Origin: Paenibacillus foliorum
GTDB taxonomy: Bacteria; Bacillota; Bacilli; Paenibacillales; NBRC-103111
Reading direction: 5' to 3'
Assembly (NCBI RefSeq): GCF_013141765.1
Contig: NZ_WHOD01000049.1
Span: 248,001-312,000, forward strand
DNA length: 64,000 nt
Shown in pieces: positions 8,153-17,172 of this stretch. The position numbers and the translations under genes are program-made. The notes beneath the pieces were generated by a model. The model was not told the DNA's origin, ran no database searches, and saw only the letters and a program-made list of their open reading frames with translations. How positions within the stretch are numbered: the stretch's first letter is position 1; the number at the start of each line of letters is the position of its first letter.

Positions 8153-9361
8153 ATGTCTCAATCCGCAACAGCCGGAACAACCAAACAAGCTGCCAACATG
8201 ATGCTGATTGGGGTCAGTTTAGCGCATTTGCTGAATGATGCGATGCAGTCCGTTGTTCCCGCCGTGTTCCCGATTTTTCAGAAAACCATGCAGCTCAGCT
8301 TCGCACAGATAGGTTGGATCGCGTTTACCCTCAACCTAACCGCATCGGTCCTTCAACCGCTCATCGGGTATTATTCGGATCGCAAGCCAATGCCAAGCTT
8401 ACTGCCCTTGGGTATGGTGTTCACATTGCTTGGCATGATAGGTCTTGCCCTCGCCCCCGGTTTAATGATGCTGATTATTTCGGCCGCCTTCATCGGTATA
8501 GGCTCCTCTGTGCTGCATCCCGAATCCTCACGCGTGGCTCACCTCGCCGCGGGCAAAGGCAAGGGGCTGGCGCAATCCATCTTTCAAGTGGGCGGCAACA
8601 CCGGTCAGGCACTCGCTCCGCTGATGGTCGCGTTTATCCTTACCTCACAGGGGCAGCTGGGATTTCTGTGGTTTACGCTGCTAGCCGTCATCGGCATCAT
8701 CATTCAATGGAATGTGAGCAAATGGTACGGCAATCAGATCCGTTTGTTGAACAGGCCGGATCGACGTACTCCTACGAATAGCGACCGTACATTATCCAAA
8801 GGCTTCGTATTTTTTGTACTGAGCACCTTGATCGTGCTGCTGTTTTCCAAGTTTGTTTATTTGGCAAGCATGACCGGGTATTATTCGTTTTATTTCATGG
8901 AGCAATATCATTTGCCGCTGGAGAAGGCTCAGATTTCCCTGTTTGCTCTGCAATTCGCTGGGATGGTCGGCACTTTGCTGGGAGGTCCGTTAGCTGACCG
9001 TTTCGGCAGAAAAAAAATCATCTGGTTTTCGATTCTTGGAACGGCGCCGTTTTCCCTATGGCTGCCTTACGTAGGCCCAGTCGGATCGATCTTATTGTGC
9101 TTAGCCATCGGAGCTATTCTAATGTCAGGCTTCTCTGTCATTATCGTGTACGCACAAGAAATGCTCCCTGGCAAGGTGGGGACGATAGCGGGTCTGTTTT
9201 TCGGGTTATCCTTCGGCATGGCCGGACTTGGCTCAGTCGTCCTCGGATGGTTGATAGACCAGACCGGAGTTGCCTTTATGATTCAGATTTGCGCTTTTCT
9301 GCCTTTGCTCGGCTTATTCGCACTTTTGCTGCCTAAGGATGCCAAGCTTATGCGCCAATAA
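8153..9361 (+). CDS. fsr: MFS exporter, fosmidomycin-resistance (Fsr) type
   Basis: About 12 membrane segments in 402 residues. Diagnostic stretches shared with E. coli Fsr are SLAHLLNDAMQSVVPAVFP, LQPLIGYYSDRKPMPSLLP, GIGSSVLHPESSRVAH and GLAQSIFQVGGNTGQALAP. Fsr exports fosmidomycin and possibly other small compounds by proton antiport. I chose the ATG at 8153 because the upstream in-frame extension to 8027 overlaps the divergent araC start and has no homologous look. It is probably regulated by the adjacent AraC protein. Confidence 0.88.
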   Translation: MSQSATAGTTKQAANMMLIGVSLAHLLNDAMQSVVPAVFPIFQKTMQLSFAQIGWIAFTLNLTASVLQPLIGYYSDRKPMPSLLPLGMVFTLLGMIGLALAPGLMMLIISAAFIGIGSSVLHPESSRVAHLAAGKGKGLAQSIFQVGGNTGQALAPLMVAFILTSQGQLGFLWFTLLAVIGIIIQWNVSKWYGNQIRLLNRPDRRTPTNSDRTLSKGFVFFVLSTLIVLLFSKFVYLASMTGYYSFYFMEQYHLPLEKAQISLFALQFAGMVGTLLGGPLADRFGRKKIIWFSILGTAPFSLWLPYVGPVGSILLCLAIGAILMSGFSVIIVYAQEMLPGKVGTIAGLFFGLSFGMAGLGSVVLGWLIDQTGVAFMIQICAFLPLLGLFALLLPKDAKLMRQ

Positions 9362-9856
9362 GTCGATGTATAACTCATTTCCGTGATACGCACCACCGCG
9401 GCTGAGCCTCTGTAAGAAAAACGCCTGACGACGTCATTGGTGTACAACAATTTACGTTTGTGCGTCGGGAGGGCATGGTGTGGGATTCCGGCTGCTGTTG
9501 TAGTCGTGTTCCTTTGAATTTTATGTTTTACAGCGGTAGGAACTCGAGCTTCAAAGGCGGACGCTATCGCTCCTCCATCCCACACCCATGCCCTCTTTCT
9601 GTTCCACTGTACTGCCTCCTGCTTCTTCTTTCTTTACTTCTCCTACCAGATATTTGCTTACCGACAACGGCGGTTTCTTCTGGTCGCTTTCTATACCGTC
9701 CTATGTAGCCTAGTTGTCCGGTATGAAGTTGTCCCTGTCATAGGGGCTTCATGCATAATAGAACCCTCCCGACGCAGGATCATATTAACCTGCCAGCCAT
9801 TCGTAAAATGAGACGAACAGGCATCGAGCTCACCCAGTTGTTCCTTGATCTCTTTG

Positions 9857-9877
9857 AACGGAACTGAAAGTTCCGTT
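9857..9877. repeat. Palindromic repeat unit 1
   Basis: Perfect inverted repeat AACGGAACT-GAA-AGTTCCGTT. Its CGGAA/TTCCG core recurs in the two hairpins at 9958-10006 and 10017-10051. Confidence 0.7.
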
Positions 9878-9957
9878 ATTCTCTCCATCGTCCCTCATTC
9901 AGGGACTTAGCGCAAGCCAGACTTCCGTTATCCAGGCGAATAAGAGTCCTTTACACA

Positions 9958-10006
9958 AAAAACAGAGACATAACGGAAAAATTTGTTCCGTTATGTCTCT
10001 GTTTTT
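9958..10006. repeat. Palindromic repeat unit 2, terminator-like
   Basis: A perfect 21-bp inverted repeat with a 7-base loop; the inner half is GACATAACGGAA and the ends are A5/T5. It would fold into a very stable hairpin and could terminate in either direction, though no gene clearly uses it. Confidence 0.8.
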
Positions 10007-10016
10007 ATGCTTTTTT

Positions 10017-10051
10017 AGGAGATAGCGGAAATTTTACTTCCGCTATCTCCT
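10017..10051. repeat. Palindromic repeat unit 3
   Basis: A perfect 14-bp inverted repeat AGGAGATAGCGGAA with a 7-base loop, separated from unit 2 by ten bases. It shares the GATAnCGGAA core with unit 2. Confidence 0.8.
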
Positions 10052-10241
10052 TCGCTCCCATGGAAACCAAGCTACAATCGATGCCCCTCGGGCACTACGA
10101 TCGATATGTAGGTTATCGAATCTAAGCAATACCTCATTTTGCAGGTTCGGGGGTATGGTTGGGGTCGATCTTCGTTTCCTCTGGGTTTGCTCTGGGTTTG
10201 TTGAAAAGAAACATTAGATGACACCTGGCATCATTGCGGGG

Positions 10242-10633
10242 CTACACATGTTCTTTTATGATTCGGATGGCCTCGTCCATGAATTCTTTCAACATTTTTC
10301 GAGGCTGCAAAAGACGTTCCACAGTCCTTCATCAATCGTACATACCACATGTCGATGACTTGGAAGACATCTTCCATCAACACGCGACTCCATTCCTCCG
10401 TTTCGCCACAGGAGCATGTTGTCCAGAAGCGACCTTTATAACGGTAGGGTACTCTGTCATAACAACCTTTGCAAAACAAGAATCTTAAACCCATTTCATG
10501 GATCTCCGCAGCTACGAAATTTTTGTACCTCTTTCACTACGTTAGGTCTAATATGTTCTTTATGCTTTTCTACAAAGGCATCTCCGTGTCGATGCTCATC
10601 AAAAAATAGTTATTTCAATACGGTTGAGTCCAT
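10242..10633 (-). pseudogene. Decayed IS91-like transposase, N-terminal zinc-binding part
   Basis: Reading from an ATG at 10633 and changing frame several times gives a recognisable transposase start: MDSTVLK, then an in-frame TAA, then LFFDEHRHGDAFVEKHKEHI, a shift, HEMGLRFLFCKGCYDRVPYR, TTCSCGETEEWSRVLMEDVF, a shift, HRHVVCTIDEGL, a shift, and LLQPRKMLKEFMDEAIRIIK, ending at 10242. The Cys pairs (FCKGC, CSC) and the HRH-V-TIDEG block fit the IS91-type Zn-binding domain leading into the Y2 catalytic domain. The catalytic part is missing. At least three frameshifts and one nonsense codon show it is long dead. Confidence 0.65.
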
Positions 10634-10720
10634 ACCTCTACCTTACCAAAAATTTAAATAAGGGGTATGCTTCGCTCACCCCAACCCCAATAAGATATAC
10701 TTTCTTATATACCAACGAAA

Positions 10721-10757
10721 AGACCTCCAATTCAAAGCTGATTGGAGGTCTTTTTTT
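10721..10757. terminator. Bidirectional terminator after lmrB
   Basis: An 11-bp stem AGACCTCCAAT / ATTGGAGGTCT has T7 on the plus side and TTTT on the minus side, where it ends the lmrAB transcript. Confidence 0.85.
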
Positions 10758-10820
10758 CAATTAAAAATCAGCTCTCGCAAGCACCTGTCTTAATCTTAAT
10801 CAGCTGTCCTTCTCCGATGC

Positions 10821-12281
10821 TTAATGGCCTGCGCTTTGTGCATGCTTCTGCTTAGTTTGAACTCGTTTAATAAACAGCGCAGCAACCAAACCAATAATAG
10901 CGACCGTCATCACAAAAATAAAAACATTTTGGACCCCGGAAGTCAGCGCTTCTGAAATCATAGACGGATCCTTAGGAGCCATCATTTTTCTCATGAAGCT
11001 CTCCTGACCCGCCGTCATTACACTAACCGCAACTGCCGTCCCGATAGCTCCAGCTACTTGCTGCATCGTATTCATGATTGCTGTCCCATCCGGGTATAGC
11101 TCACGCGGCAGCTGATTCAAGCCATTTGTTTGAGCAGGCATCATAACCATCGATATACCAAGCATCAGGATACAATGCAGAACAATAACGAAAGTAATTG
11201 TAGAAGCAGTGGTTAACGTCGAGAAGAACCAGAGAGCAACCGTTATAAGGATAAGCCCAGGAATAACCAACCACTTGGGTCCATATTTATCAAATAGCTT
11301 TCCGGTAATAGGCGACATGATTCCATTGATGACACCACCTGGAAGCAATATCAAGCCCGTTGCGAACGTAGATACAGTGATTCCAACCTGTAAATACATA
11401 GGTAAAACCAGCATCGAAGCCAGTATGATCATCATAGATGCAAAAACGACGATTACACCGATAGTATACATAGGATACTTAAAAACTCGTAGGTTTAGCA
11501 TCGGTTGTTTCATGAGCAATTGACGAATTGAAAATAAAATAAGAGCTAGAACTCCAACAATTATAGATGAGATAACCTCTGGGTGTCCCCAGCCGCCTGA
11601 GCCTTCGCCCGCTCTACTAAAGCCAAAAACAACACAACCGAAACCTACAGTGGAGAGAAAAATCGACAACCAATCCACTTTGGGCTTGGTGGTTGCAGAC
11701 ATGTTCTGCATATACACGATTCCAGTAAATAGAGCAATAGCTAAGAAAACTAATGAAATCCAGAAAATCCAGTGCCAGCTTAGTGCCTGCATTAGAAAAC
11801 CAGCAGCAGTAGGGCCGACGGCAGGCGCAAACATAATGACAAGACCAATCATTCCCATAGCTGCCCCCCGCTTTTCAGGAGGAAAAATAACTAATATCGT
11901 ATTGAACATTAACGGTAACAATATCCCTGTCCCGATTGCTTGAATCACTCGAGCTGTCAATAACACCTCAAAATTGGGAGCTAATGCAGCAACCAAACTA
12001 CCGATTATCGAGAAGGACAGAGAAGTAATAAACAGTTGTCTAGTCGTAAATCTCTGAATAAGAAACGCTGAGATAGGAACAAGAATACCCAAGGTCAGTA
12101 AGTAACCCGTCGTAAGCCATTGTATGGATGCTGAAGTAACATTAAAAATTTTCATAAGATCCGATAATGCAATGTTTAAGGCTGTTTCACTGAATAATCC
12201 AATAAATCCACTAATAAGAAAAGAAATTAATATGGGCAAAACTCTAAGCTTTTTTTCTGATTCTTGCTTTTGGAAATCCAT
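10821..12281 (-). CDS. lmrB: DHA2-family multidrug exporter, LmrB type
   Basis: The 486-residue protein has about 14 membrane segments (EmrB/QacA subfamily of MFS). Motif regions include IQWLTTGYLLTLGILVPISA, a conserved loop QRFTTRQLF and ARVIQAIGTGILLPLMFN. Together with the upstream LmrA-like repressor it matches the lmrAB operon of B. subtilis, where LmrB gives lincomycin and puromycin resistance. The start at ATG 12281 has AGGAGTGGAG just upstream; the TTG two codons earlier is less likely. It is proton-driven and sits in the cytoplasmic membrane. Confidence 0.88.
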   Translation of the reverse strand: MDFQKQESEKKLRVLPILISFLISGFIGLFSETALNIALSDLMKIFNVTSASIQWLTTGYLLTLGILVPISAFLIQRFTTRQLFITSLSFSIIGSLVAALAPNFEVLLTARVIQAIGTGILLPLMFNTILVIFPPEKRGAAMGMIGLVIMFAPAVGPTAAGFLMQALSWHWIFWISLVFLAIALFTGIVYMQNMSATTKPKVDWLSIFLSTVGFGCVVFGFSRAGEGSGGWGHPEVISSIIVGVLALILFSIRQLLMKQPMLNLRVFKYPMYTIGVIVVFASMMIILASMLVLPMYLQVGITVSTFATGLILLPGGVINGIMSPITGKLFDKYGPKWLVIPGLILITVALWFFSTLTTASTITFVIVLHCILMLGISMVMMPAQTNGLNQLPRELYPDGTAIMNTMQQVAGAIGTAVAVSVMTAGQESFMRKMMAPKDPSMISEALTSGVQNVFIFVMTVAIIGLVAALFIKRVQTKQKHAQSAGH

Positions 12282-12328
12282 AAACAAAACTCCACTCCTA
12301 CATCTCTCTATTTATCTTGGATAACAAA

Positions 12329-12904
12329 TTATGCCTTTAATAATATGGGGATATGCTCCGCGACCTGCAGCAGTGGTTCGTTGTTTTGCCGCGTAATAGT
12401 TAATATGGCAGCCCCCTCCATCATACTGATAAGGAGCATACCTAAACTTTGAGCTTTTTCCTCTGAAAATCCATCTTCCATCAATTTCGCAGCAATGGCA
12501 TCATTCCATTCTGCAAAAGCGAGCTGACATTCATTTCTCAATGCATTACTCACCATAGATGTCTCAGCAGCAACCCAAAACCCTAATGGAAGGAAGTTTG
12601 TATAACCCTCTTTATGAACTTCCGTTGCCAAATTTCTGATAAAATTCTGAATTCCTAATGTAGGTGCTTCATAGTCTGAAAAGTTCTCCATAAGGTTGCC
12701 CATAAGAAGATTGCGGATATGTTTGATACATTGAAGAGCTAATTCTTCCTTCCCCTCAGGAAAATAATAATACAAAGAACCCTTGGGAGCTCCGCTTTCT
12801 TTAATGATCTGATTCAAGCCAGTACCATGATAGCCTTGAGTTGCAAAAAGTCGAGAGGCGGTAGCTAAAATAGTATCTCTCGAACTTTGCTTTTGGCTTG
12901 CCAT
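12329..12904 (-). CDS. lmrA: TetR-family repressor, LmrA type
   Basis: The 191-residue repressor begins SSRDTILATASRLFATQGYH and continues GTGLNQIIKESGAPKGSLYY, almost identical in pattern to B. subtilis LmrA/YxaF. The C-terminal half also matches (LLISMMEGAAILTITRQNNE). I place the start at 12904: the upstream ATG at 12928 is inside a TATAAT-like promoter/operator element. The operator at 12930-12945 has the LmrA-box look. Some 47 bases separate it from lmrB, so the two form an operon under its own repressor. Confidence 0.88.
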   Translation of the reverse strand: MASQKQSSRDTILATASRLFATQGYHGTGLNQIIKESGAPKGSLYYYFPEGKEELALQCIKHIRNLLMGNLMENFSDYEAPTLGIQNFIRNLATEVHKEGYTNFLPLGFWVAAETSMVSNALRNECQLAFAEWNDAIAAKLMEDGFSEEKAQSLGMLLISMMEGAAILTITRQNNEPLLQVAEHIPILLKA

Positions 12905-12927
12905 TTTTATATTTACACATCCTTTCA

Positions 12928-12950
12928 TTATACCAACTGGTCTATATAAT
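12928..12950. promoter_or_regulatory. LmrA-type operator overlapping the lmrAB promoter
   Basis: On the minus strand ATAGACCAGTTGGTAT is an imperfect palindrome that fits the LmrA/YxaF box as I recall it (ATAGACCRGT...). It overlaps the -10-like TATAAT directly before lmrA, so autorepression is expected. Confidence 0.65.
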
Positions 12951-13013
12951 GGTAGTGCGTTTTTAGGATGAAAGTCAACAAAAAATATCGTGCGTGGGCA
13001 CGGTAGAAATAGA

Positions 13014-13038
13014 AAAACCCGCTCAGATAGCGGGTTTT
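13014..13038 (-). terminator. Terminator after the short-chain dehydrogenase gene
   Basis: A perfect stem AAAACCCGCT / AGCGGGTTTT with a 5-base loop and T-run on the minus strand. It separates the dehydrogenase from lmrAB. Confidence 0.85.
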
Positions 13039-13129
13039 CAGTATCAGATTAAATCAGGCGTTGTAGACCCTCTGTTGGTTTCCATATGGATTCTGATAAT
13101 ATTTGAGAAAATCATCCTGTGTACACTTC

Positions 13130-13873
13130 TTATTGAGCCGTATAGCCACCATCTACGAGAAGGCTGGTGCCTGTTATGAAAGAAGCGTCATTACTGGCAA
13201 GAAAAAGAACAGCTTTAGCAACTTCCTCTGGCCTTCCAAGTCGACCAATCGGATGCAGGCTGATGAGGTGTTGGTTAATAGCCTCATTCCTCCCTGCAAT
13301 CAGTGGGGTATCTATATATCCTGGACAAATAGCATTGACGCGGATCCCCTCTTTCGCATACGTGATTCCTAAGCTTTGCGTTAGCAGCTTAACTCCACCT
13401 TTGGCGGAAGCATATGCGGTTACACCGCTTTTGCCCACATGGCTGTGAATCGATCCGCAATTCACAACCGCGCCACCTGTGCCTTGCGCCAGCATTTGCT
13501 CGATTGCATATTTGTCACAAAGAAAAACCCCAGATAAATTAATATCAATTGTTTTTTGCCACTGCTCATATGACAGCTCGTGAGCTGGAGCATCGTTTGC
13601 GATACCTGCATTGGCAAATAGGATATCTAGCTTGCCATACTTTTGGACGGTTTCCTTAACCATGGCTTGAACATCCACTTCTTTAGTAACATCTGTTTTT
13701 ACAAATAAGGTATCATGACCCTGGGCGTTCAGCTCTTGGGAAACTGCTGTGCCACGATCGGAGAAATCAGCAATGACCACTTTAGCGCCCTCAGCTGCGA
13801 ATAATCGGACCGTCTCCTCCCCAATTCCGCTCGCGCCACCGGTAACAATAGCTACTTTATTTTCAAATCGCAT
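13130..13873 (-). CDS. Short-chain dehydrogenase/reductase
   Basis: A 247-residue classical SDR with Rossmann motif TGGASGIG (residues 11-18), DV and NAG motifs (FANAGIAN), catalytic Ser in VVNCGSIHSH, YASAK active-site Tyr-Lys pair, and the PG motif ICPGYIDTPL. Asp at the end of beta2 (VVIADFSD) suggests NAD(H) preference. The substrate cannot be deduced; relatives include glucose and 3-ketoacyl reductases. It stands alone, with its own terminator. Confidence 0.9.
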   Translation of the reverse strand: MRFENKVAIVTGGASGIGEETVRLFAAEGAKVVIADFSDRGTAVSQELNAQGHDTLFVKTDVTKEVDVQAMVKETVQKYGKLDILFANAGIANDAPAHELSYEQWQKTIDINLSGVFLCDKYAIEQMLAQGTGGAVVNCGSIHSHVGKSGVTAYASAKGGVKLLTQSLGITYAKEGIRVNAICPGYIDTPLIAGRNEAINQHLISLHPIGRLGRPEEVAKAVLFLASNDASFITGTSLLVDGGYTAQ

Positions 13874-14020
13874 ACGAATACCTACCTTTTATCATGATGA
13901 ATGAAGGTTCCATAATTACCCTGCCGTACACCGCCTTGGCTGCTTTGCCTAAGTGATTGTAGATTGTACAGAACCTTCCTTTATAGTTAGTAATTGTTTA
14001 AATAAACATTCATGCTGACG

Positions 14021-15478
14021 TCAATCTGCATTTGCATCCTTAAAGCTACAATCCTGGAGGTCCACCAGTCGGGTCCTATTTTTCCATTTATACAAGGTAA
14101 ACACTACCAGAAACAAAGGAAGTCCAATATAAGCTGCAATTAGCCCATACCAATCAATTCCGCCTTCTTGAAATGCTGTGAAGCCTTGACCAATGATGAC
14201 AATTAAACATATTACAAAAGCCACGATTGGACCAAAGGGAAACCATTTGGCGCGGTAAGGCAGCTCATCCATGCTGTGACCCTGAATAAGAAACGCCTTG
14301 CGGAAGCGATAATGACTAACGGCTATGCCAAGCCAAGCTAAAAACCCGCACATCCCGGAAGCGTTAAGCAGCCATGTGTATACAATTCCTGATCCAAATA
14401 ATGAGGCAAAAAAAGCGAACATCCCAATAGCCGCCGTAACTGCCAGGGAAGCCAACGGAACTCCTCGTTTGTTGAGGTATATCAACCATCTTGGCGCTTT
14501 ACCATCCTTGGCTAGCGACCACAGCATGCGGGTCGAAGCATACATACCGGAGCTCCCGGCCGATAATACGGATGTTAGAATAATGGCGTTCATAACTGAA
14601 GCCGCAATAGCAAGCCCTGCTTTTTCAAACACAATTGTAAAGGGGCTAACGGTTATGTTGTTTACACCCGAGTTCAACAGTGCCGGATCTTGATACGATA
14701 TAAGCACGCCAATGATAAAGATAGCAAACACATAGAATAATAGAATCCGCCAAAAAATTTGTTTGACTGCTTTAGGCACACTTGTAGCTGCGTCTTCACT
14801 TTCTCCTGCCGTAATACCAATTAGCTCGGTACCCTGAAACGAGAATCCAGCAGCCATGAATACGCCCAATAATCCCATAAATCCCCCATGAAAGGATGAA
14901 CCGCCTTCCACAAAATACCCCAGTCCCTGTGGGCGTTCACCACCAATAATTCCAACAATCATCAAGATACCCGTCGCAATAAAAGCAATAACCGTGACGA
15001 CTTTGATCGATGAAAACCAAAATTCAGACTCTCCGTAAGCCCGTACTGAAAGGTAATTAATAAACACTATAATACCTAGAAACAATGCGCTCCACAGTAA
15101 GGGAGATGAATCCGGCACCCAATAATTCACTATGATGCTGGCGGCAGAAATTTCCGCAGCAATAGTGATCGCCCAATTAAACCAATAGTTCCAACCAAGA
15201 GCGAAGCCAAGTGCAGGATCGACGAACCGTCCCGCATAAGTGCTAAATGAACCTGCTACTGGCATATAAGCTGCCATTTCTCCGAGACTCGTCATCAAAA
15301 AATAAACCATAAATCCAATCGCAGCATAGGCTAACAAAGCACCGCCAGGCCCTGCTGAATGGATAGCTCCACCGCTTGCCAGAAACAGGCCGGTTCCAAT
15401 TGAACCGCCTAACGATATCATCGTCATATGGCGTGCTTTCAAGCCGCGAACTAAATTTGTATGCTTATCCGTATTCAT
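14021..15478 (-). CDS. Amino acid permease, LysP-like
   Basis: A 485-residue APC-superfamily permease with 12 membrane segments. Strong LysP-like blocks include LKARHMTMISLGGSIGTGLF, SLGEMAAYMPVAGSFSTYAG, GFSFQGTELIGITAGESEDA and SAGSSGMYASTRMLWSLAKD. It imports amino acids, most likely lysine, with protons. GGTGG lies 5 bases before the ATG at 15478; the ORF can be extended four codons to a site with no room for a ribosome site. I looked for a lysine riboswitch in the leader and did not find one. Confidence 0.85.
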   Translation of the reverse strand: MNTDKHTNLVRGLKARHMTMISLGGSIGTGLFLASGGAIHSAGPGGALLAYAAIGFMVYFLMTSLGEMAAYMPVAGSFSTYAGRFVDPALGFALGWNYWFNWAITIAAEISAASIIVNYWVPDSSPLLWSALFLGIIVFINYLSVRAYGESEFWFSSIKVVTVIAFIATGILMIVGIIGGERPQGLGYFVEGGSSFHGGFMGLLGVFMAAGFSFQGTELIGITAGESEDAATSVPKAVKQIFWRILLFYVFAIFIIGVLISYQDPALLNSGVNNITVSPFTIVFEKAGLAIAASVMNAIILTSVLSAGSSGMYASTRMLWSLAKDGKAPRWLIYLNKRGVPLASLAVTAAIGMFAFFASLFGSGIVYTWLLNASGMCGFLAWLGIAVSHYRFRKAFLIQGHSMDELPYRAKWFPFGPIVAFVICLIVIIGQGFTAFQEGGIDWYGLIAAYIGLPLFLVVFTLYKWKNRTRLVDLQDCSFKDANAD

Positions 15479-15652
15479 AATAGCCACCATTCCTTTTTAT
15501 CACAGAAACAACAGGCCTCCTCACATTTGCAGGAAAATTTATCGTTTCGATACTCATAGCTTTCCAAATTATCCGTACAATACTCATAATAAATGGAAAT
15601 ATTAGCAGTAAAGAAACCATTTCCCCAAAAACAGCCATGCCCAACGTGACGC

Positions 15653-15692
15653 AAAAAAGAGCCTGCCACCCTATTTCAGAGTGACAAAGCTC
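15653..15692 (-). terminator. Terminator between the phosphoesterase relic and the lysP-like gene
   Basis: GAGCTTTGTCACTCT pairs, with several G-U pairs, to AGGGTGGCAGGCTC and is followed by T6 on the minus strand. Confidence 0.7.
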
Positions 15693-15699
15693 CCTTAAT

Positions 15700-16253
15700 C
15701 GGAAAACAAAATGGCCAGCTATAAGCTCAATTTCAACCCCTCGTTCATTAAGCTCAACCCTGCGAAAAGCAGGAACATCCAGACTGGCGGCAGTCTGAAT
15801 ATAATGTCAACCATCTTTTTGAACGATTGAATTCATATGATTATGGCCGCAGAAGTAGAATCCGTGACCTTCCTTCCTATTTAGAACGTCCAACATATCA
15901 ATTTGCGGATCAATCGACATTTTCTCCATGGTTGAATGCGTAGTCGTATCGTATACCGGATGGTGAGCGAAAATAAAGACAGGCTTATTTCCTGACTTGT
16001 CGAGTTGGGCTTTCAGCCATTCCAGCCGTTCCGCATCCATCTCCCCACCCCAATCAGACCGGTTCATTTCTTTACTCGTATCGAGAAAGATCAGCATGGC
16101 CTCTTCATTTTCAATGGCATGATATCGCTGCTGGCCGGTAAGCGCCATAATCTCGGCTTTTGGAAGCAAATAGGCATCGTGGTTGCCTAACACTTGGATA
16201 AAGTTGAGTTCACTGCCACCAACCTGATTTATGATTAGGTTATCGCCGACGGT
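15700..16253 (-). pseudogene. Calcineurin-like metallophosphoesterase, N-terminally truncated with an internal stop
   Basis: The frame retains GDN (TVGDNLIINQ), the GNHDAYLLPK metal motif, FAHHPVYDT and the FCGHNHMNS motif of calcineurin-like phosphoesterases, but the first metal motif (DxH) is missing because the frame begins inside the end of the gntR gene. After VQKDG an in-frame TGA at about 15807-15809 is followed without any shift by HYIQTAASLDVPAFRRVELN, clearly the original continuation. No start codon with a ribosome site precedes the first GTG (16193). Loss of function is likely; the TGA could be a CGA-to-TGA change. Confidence 0.75.
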
Positions 16254-16968
16254 TTACCCAGAACTGAAACACATCATTACGGAAATAGTCATACGAAAAT
16301 AATACGGGCATATTCTGCTGATCAAAATGGACTTGCTTCATCATGAGCACCGTCGTGTCCCGTTTCACTTGAAGCTTACGGCATACGGGATCGGTGTGAT
16401 GAGGAACGACCAGCTCCGTATTGGTACCCGTCAACCTAATGTCGCATTCAGCTTCAAGAAATCGGAGCAAAGAGCCAGTAAGTGCCTTTTTTTGAAAAGC
16501 CTGTTCGACTAAGGCTAGCGGCATAATATTAATATTATGGGCAACCGGCTCCTCATTGGCGGTTCGGGTTCGCTCATTAATGATCACAGGACTACCCAAT
16601 GGAATTTTCAAAGCTTGAGCCCACTCCTCTTGGCAAGGCTCCGTCCGGATATACTGCTCCAGCTGGCCTTCCACCAACCCCGCTGAACGGATAAGCTCTT
16701 CGGTCGAAGAGAAGCGGTCCATGCTGCTAGGAAGTAAGCTTAAGGGCTGTCTCACAAAGCGCCCTACTCCCTTTCTCACGTCCAGCTTTCCTTCCAGCTC
16801 CAGCTGTTTCAGCGCAGCGCGCACCGTTTCCCGGCTCACTTGAAATTGATGGGCCAGCTCTATTTCCGCAGGCAAACGATCACCTGTCTTAAGCTCCCCA
16901 CTTTTAATCAACTCATCGAAATATTCCTTGATTTTTATATAATGACTGACTCTCACCTTATTTGCCAT
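16240..16968 (-). CDS. GntR-family regulator with UTRA domain (HutC subfamily)
   Basis: Residues 1-75 are the winged helix (RLPAEIELAHQFQVSRETVR) and residues about 95-235 the UTRA effector domain (NERTRTANEEPVAHNINIMP, VLFSYDYFRNDVFQFWVNRR). HutC-type regulators respond to sugar phosphates or amino-acid-pathway intermediates. Its target may have been the phosphoesterase whose remnant directly abuts it. Confidence 0.9.
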   Translation of the reverse strand: MANKVRVSHYIKIKEYFDELIKSGELKTGDRLPAEIELAHQFQVSRETVRAALKQLELEGKLDVRKGVGRFVRQPLSLLPSSMDRFSSTEELIRSAGLVEGQLEQYIRTEPCQEEWAQALKIPLGSPVIINERTRTANEEPVAHNINIMPLALVEQAFQKKALTGSLLRFLEAECDIRLTGTNTELVVPHHTDPVCRKLQVKRDTTVLMMKQVHFDQQNMPVLFSYDYFRNDVFQFWVNRRR

Positions 16969-17172
16969 GGCTGTTTCATCCTATCCTTTGCAAATGGATT
17001 AGCTCTCTTCTTGCATTCTTGCTATTATCCTATCAGACTCCTTGTTAACTGTAAAAGAGTAGATTGACAAACTTAAAAACCTTGAAAATTTAATATTGCA
17101 AGGATTACCCGCATATCCTATGATAAAAATAGATGATGTCTAGACATCTTAATAAAAACACTTCACAGTCTT

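Larger units (their letters stand above)
9362..10241. other. Gene-poor region with palindromic repeats
   Basis: Short open frames here show no family signature and no good ribosome site. The notable content is a run of three inverted repeats at 9857-10051, listed separately. The region ends at the transposase relic. Confidence 0.6.

Noticed and set aside
9283..9585. 100-codon minus-strand frame
   Set aside because: Overlaps the end of the Fsr gene and carries no recognisable family sequence.
9691..9888. 65-codon minus-strand frame (MERITELSVPFKEIKEQ...)
   Set aside because: Protein-like first half, but the palindrome at 9857-9877 lies within it, the ribosome site is poor and the second half is low quality. 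Could be a relic, not supported as a gene.
15475..15669. 64-codon minus-strand frame before the lysP-like gene
   Set aside because: Runs through the terminator region and ends in the permease start; composition is Cys/Trp-rich noise.
15490..15700. Possible lysine riboswitch in the LysP leader
   Set aside because: None of the conserved L-box blocks could be found.
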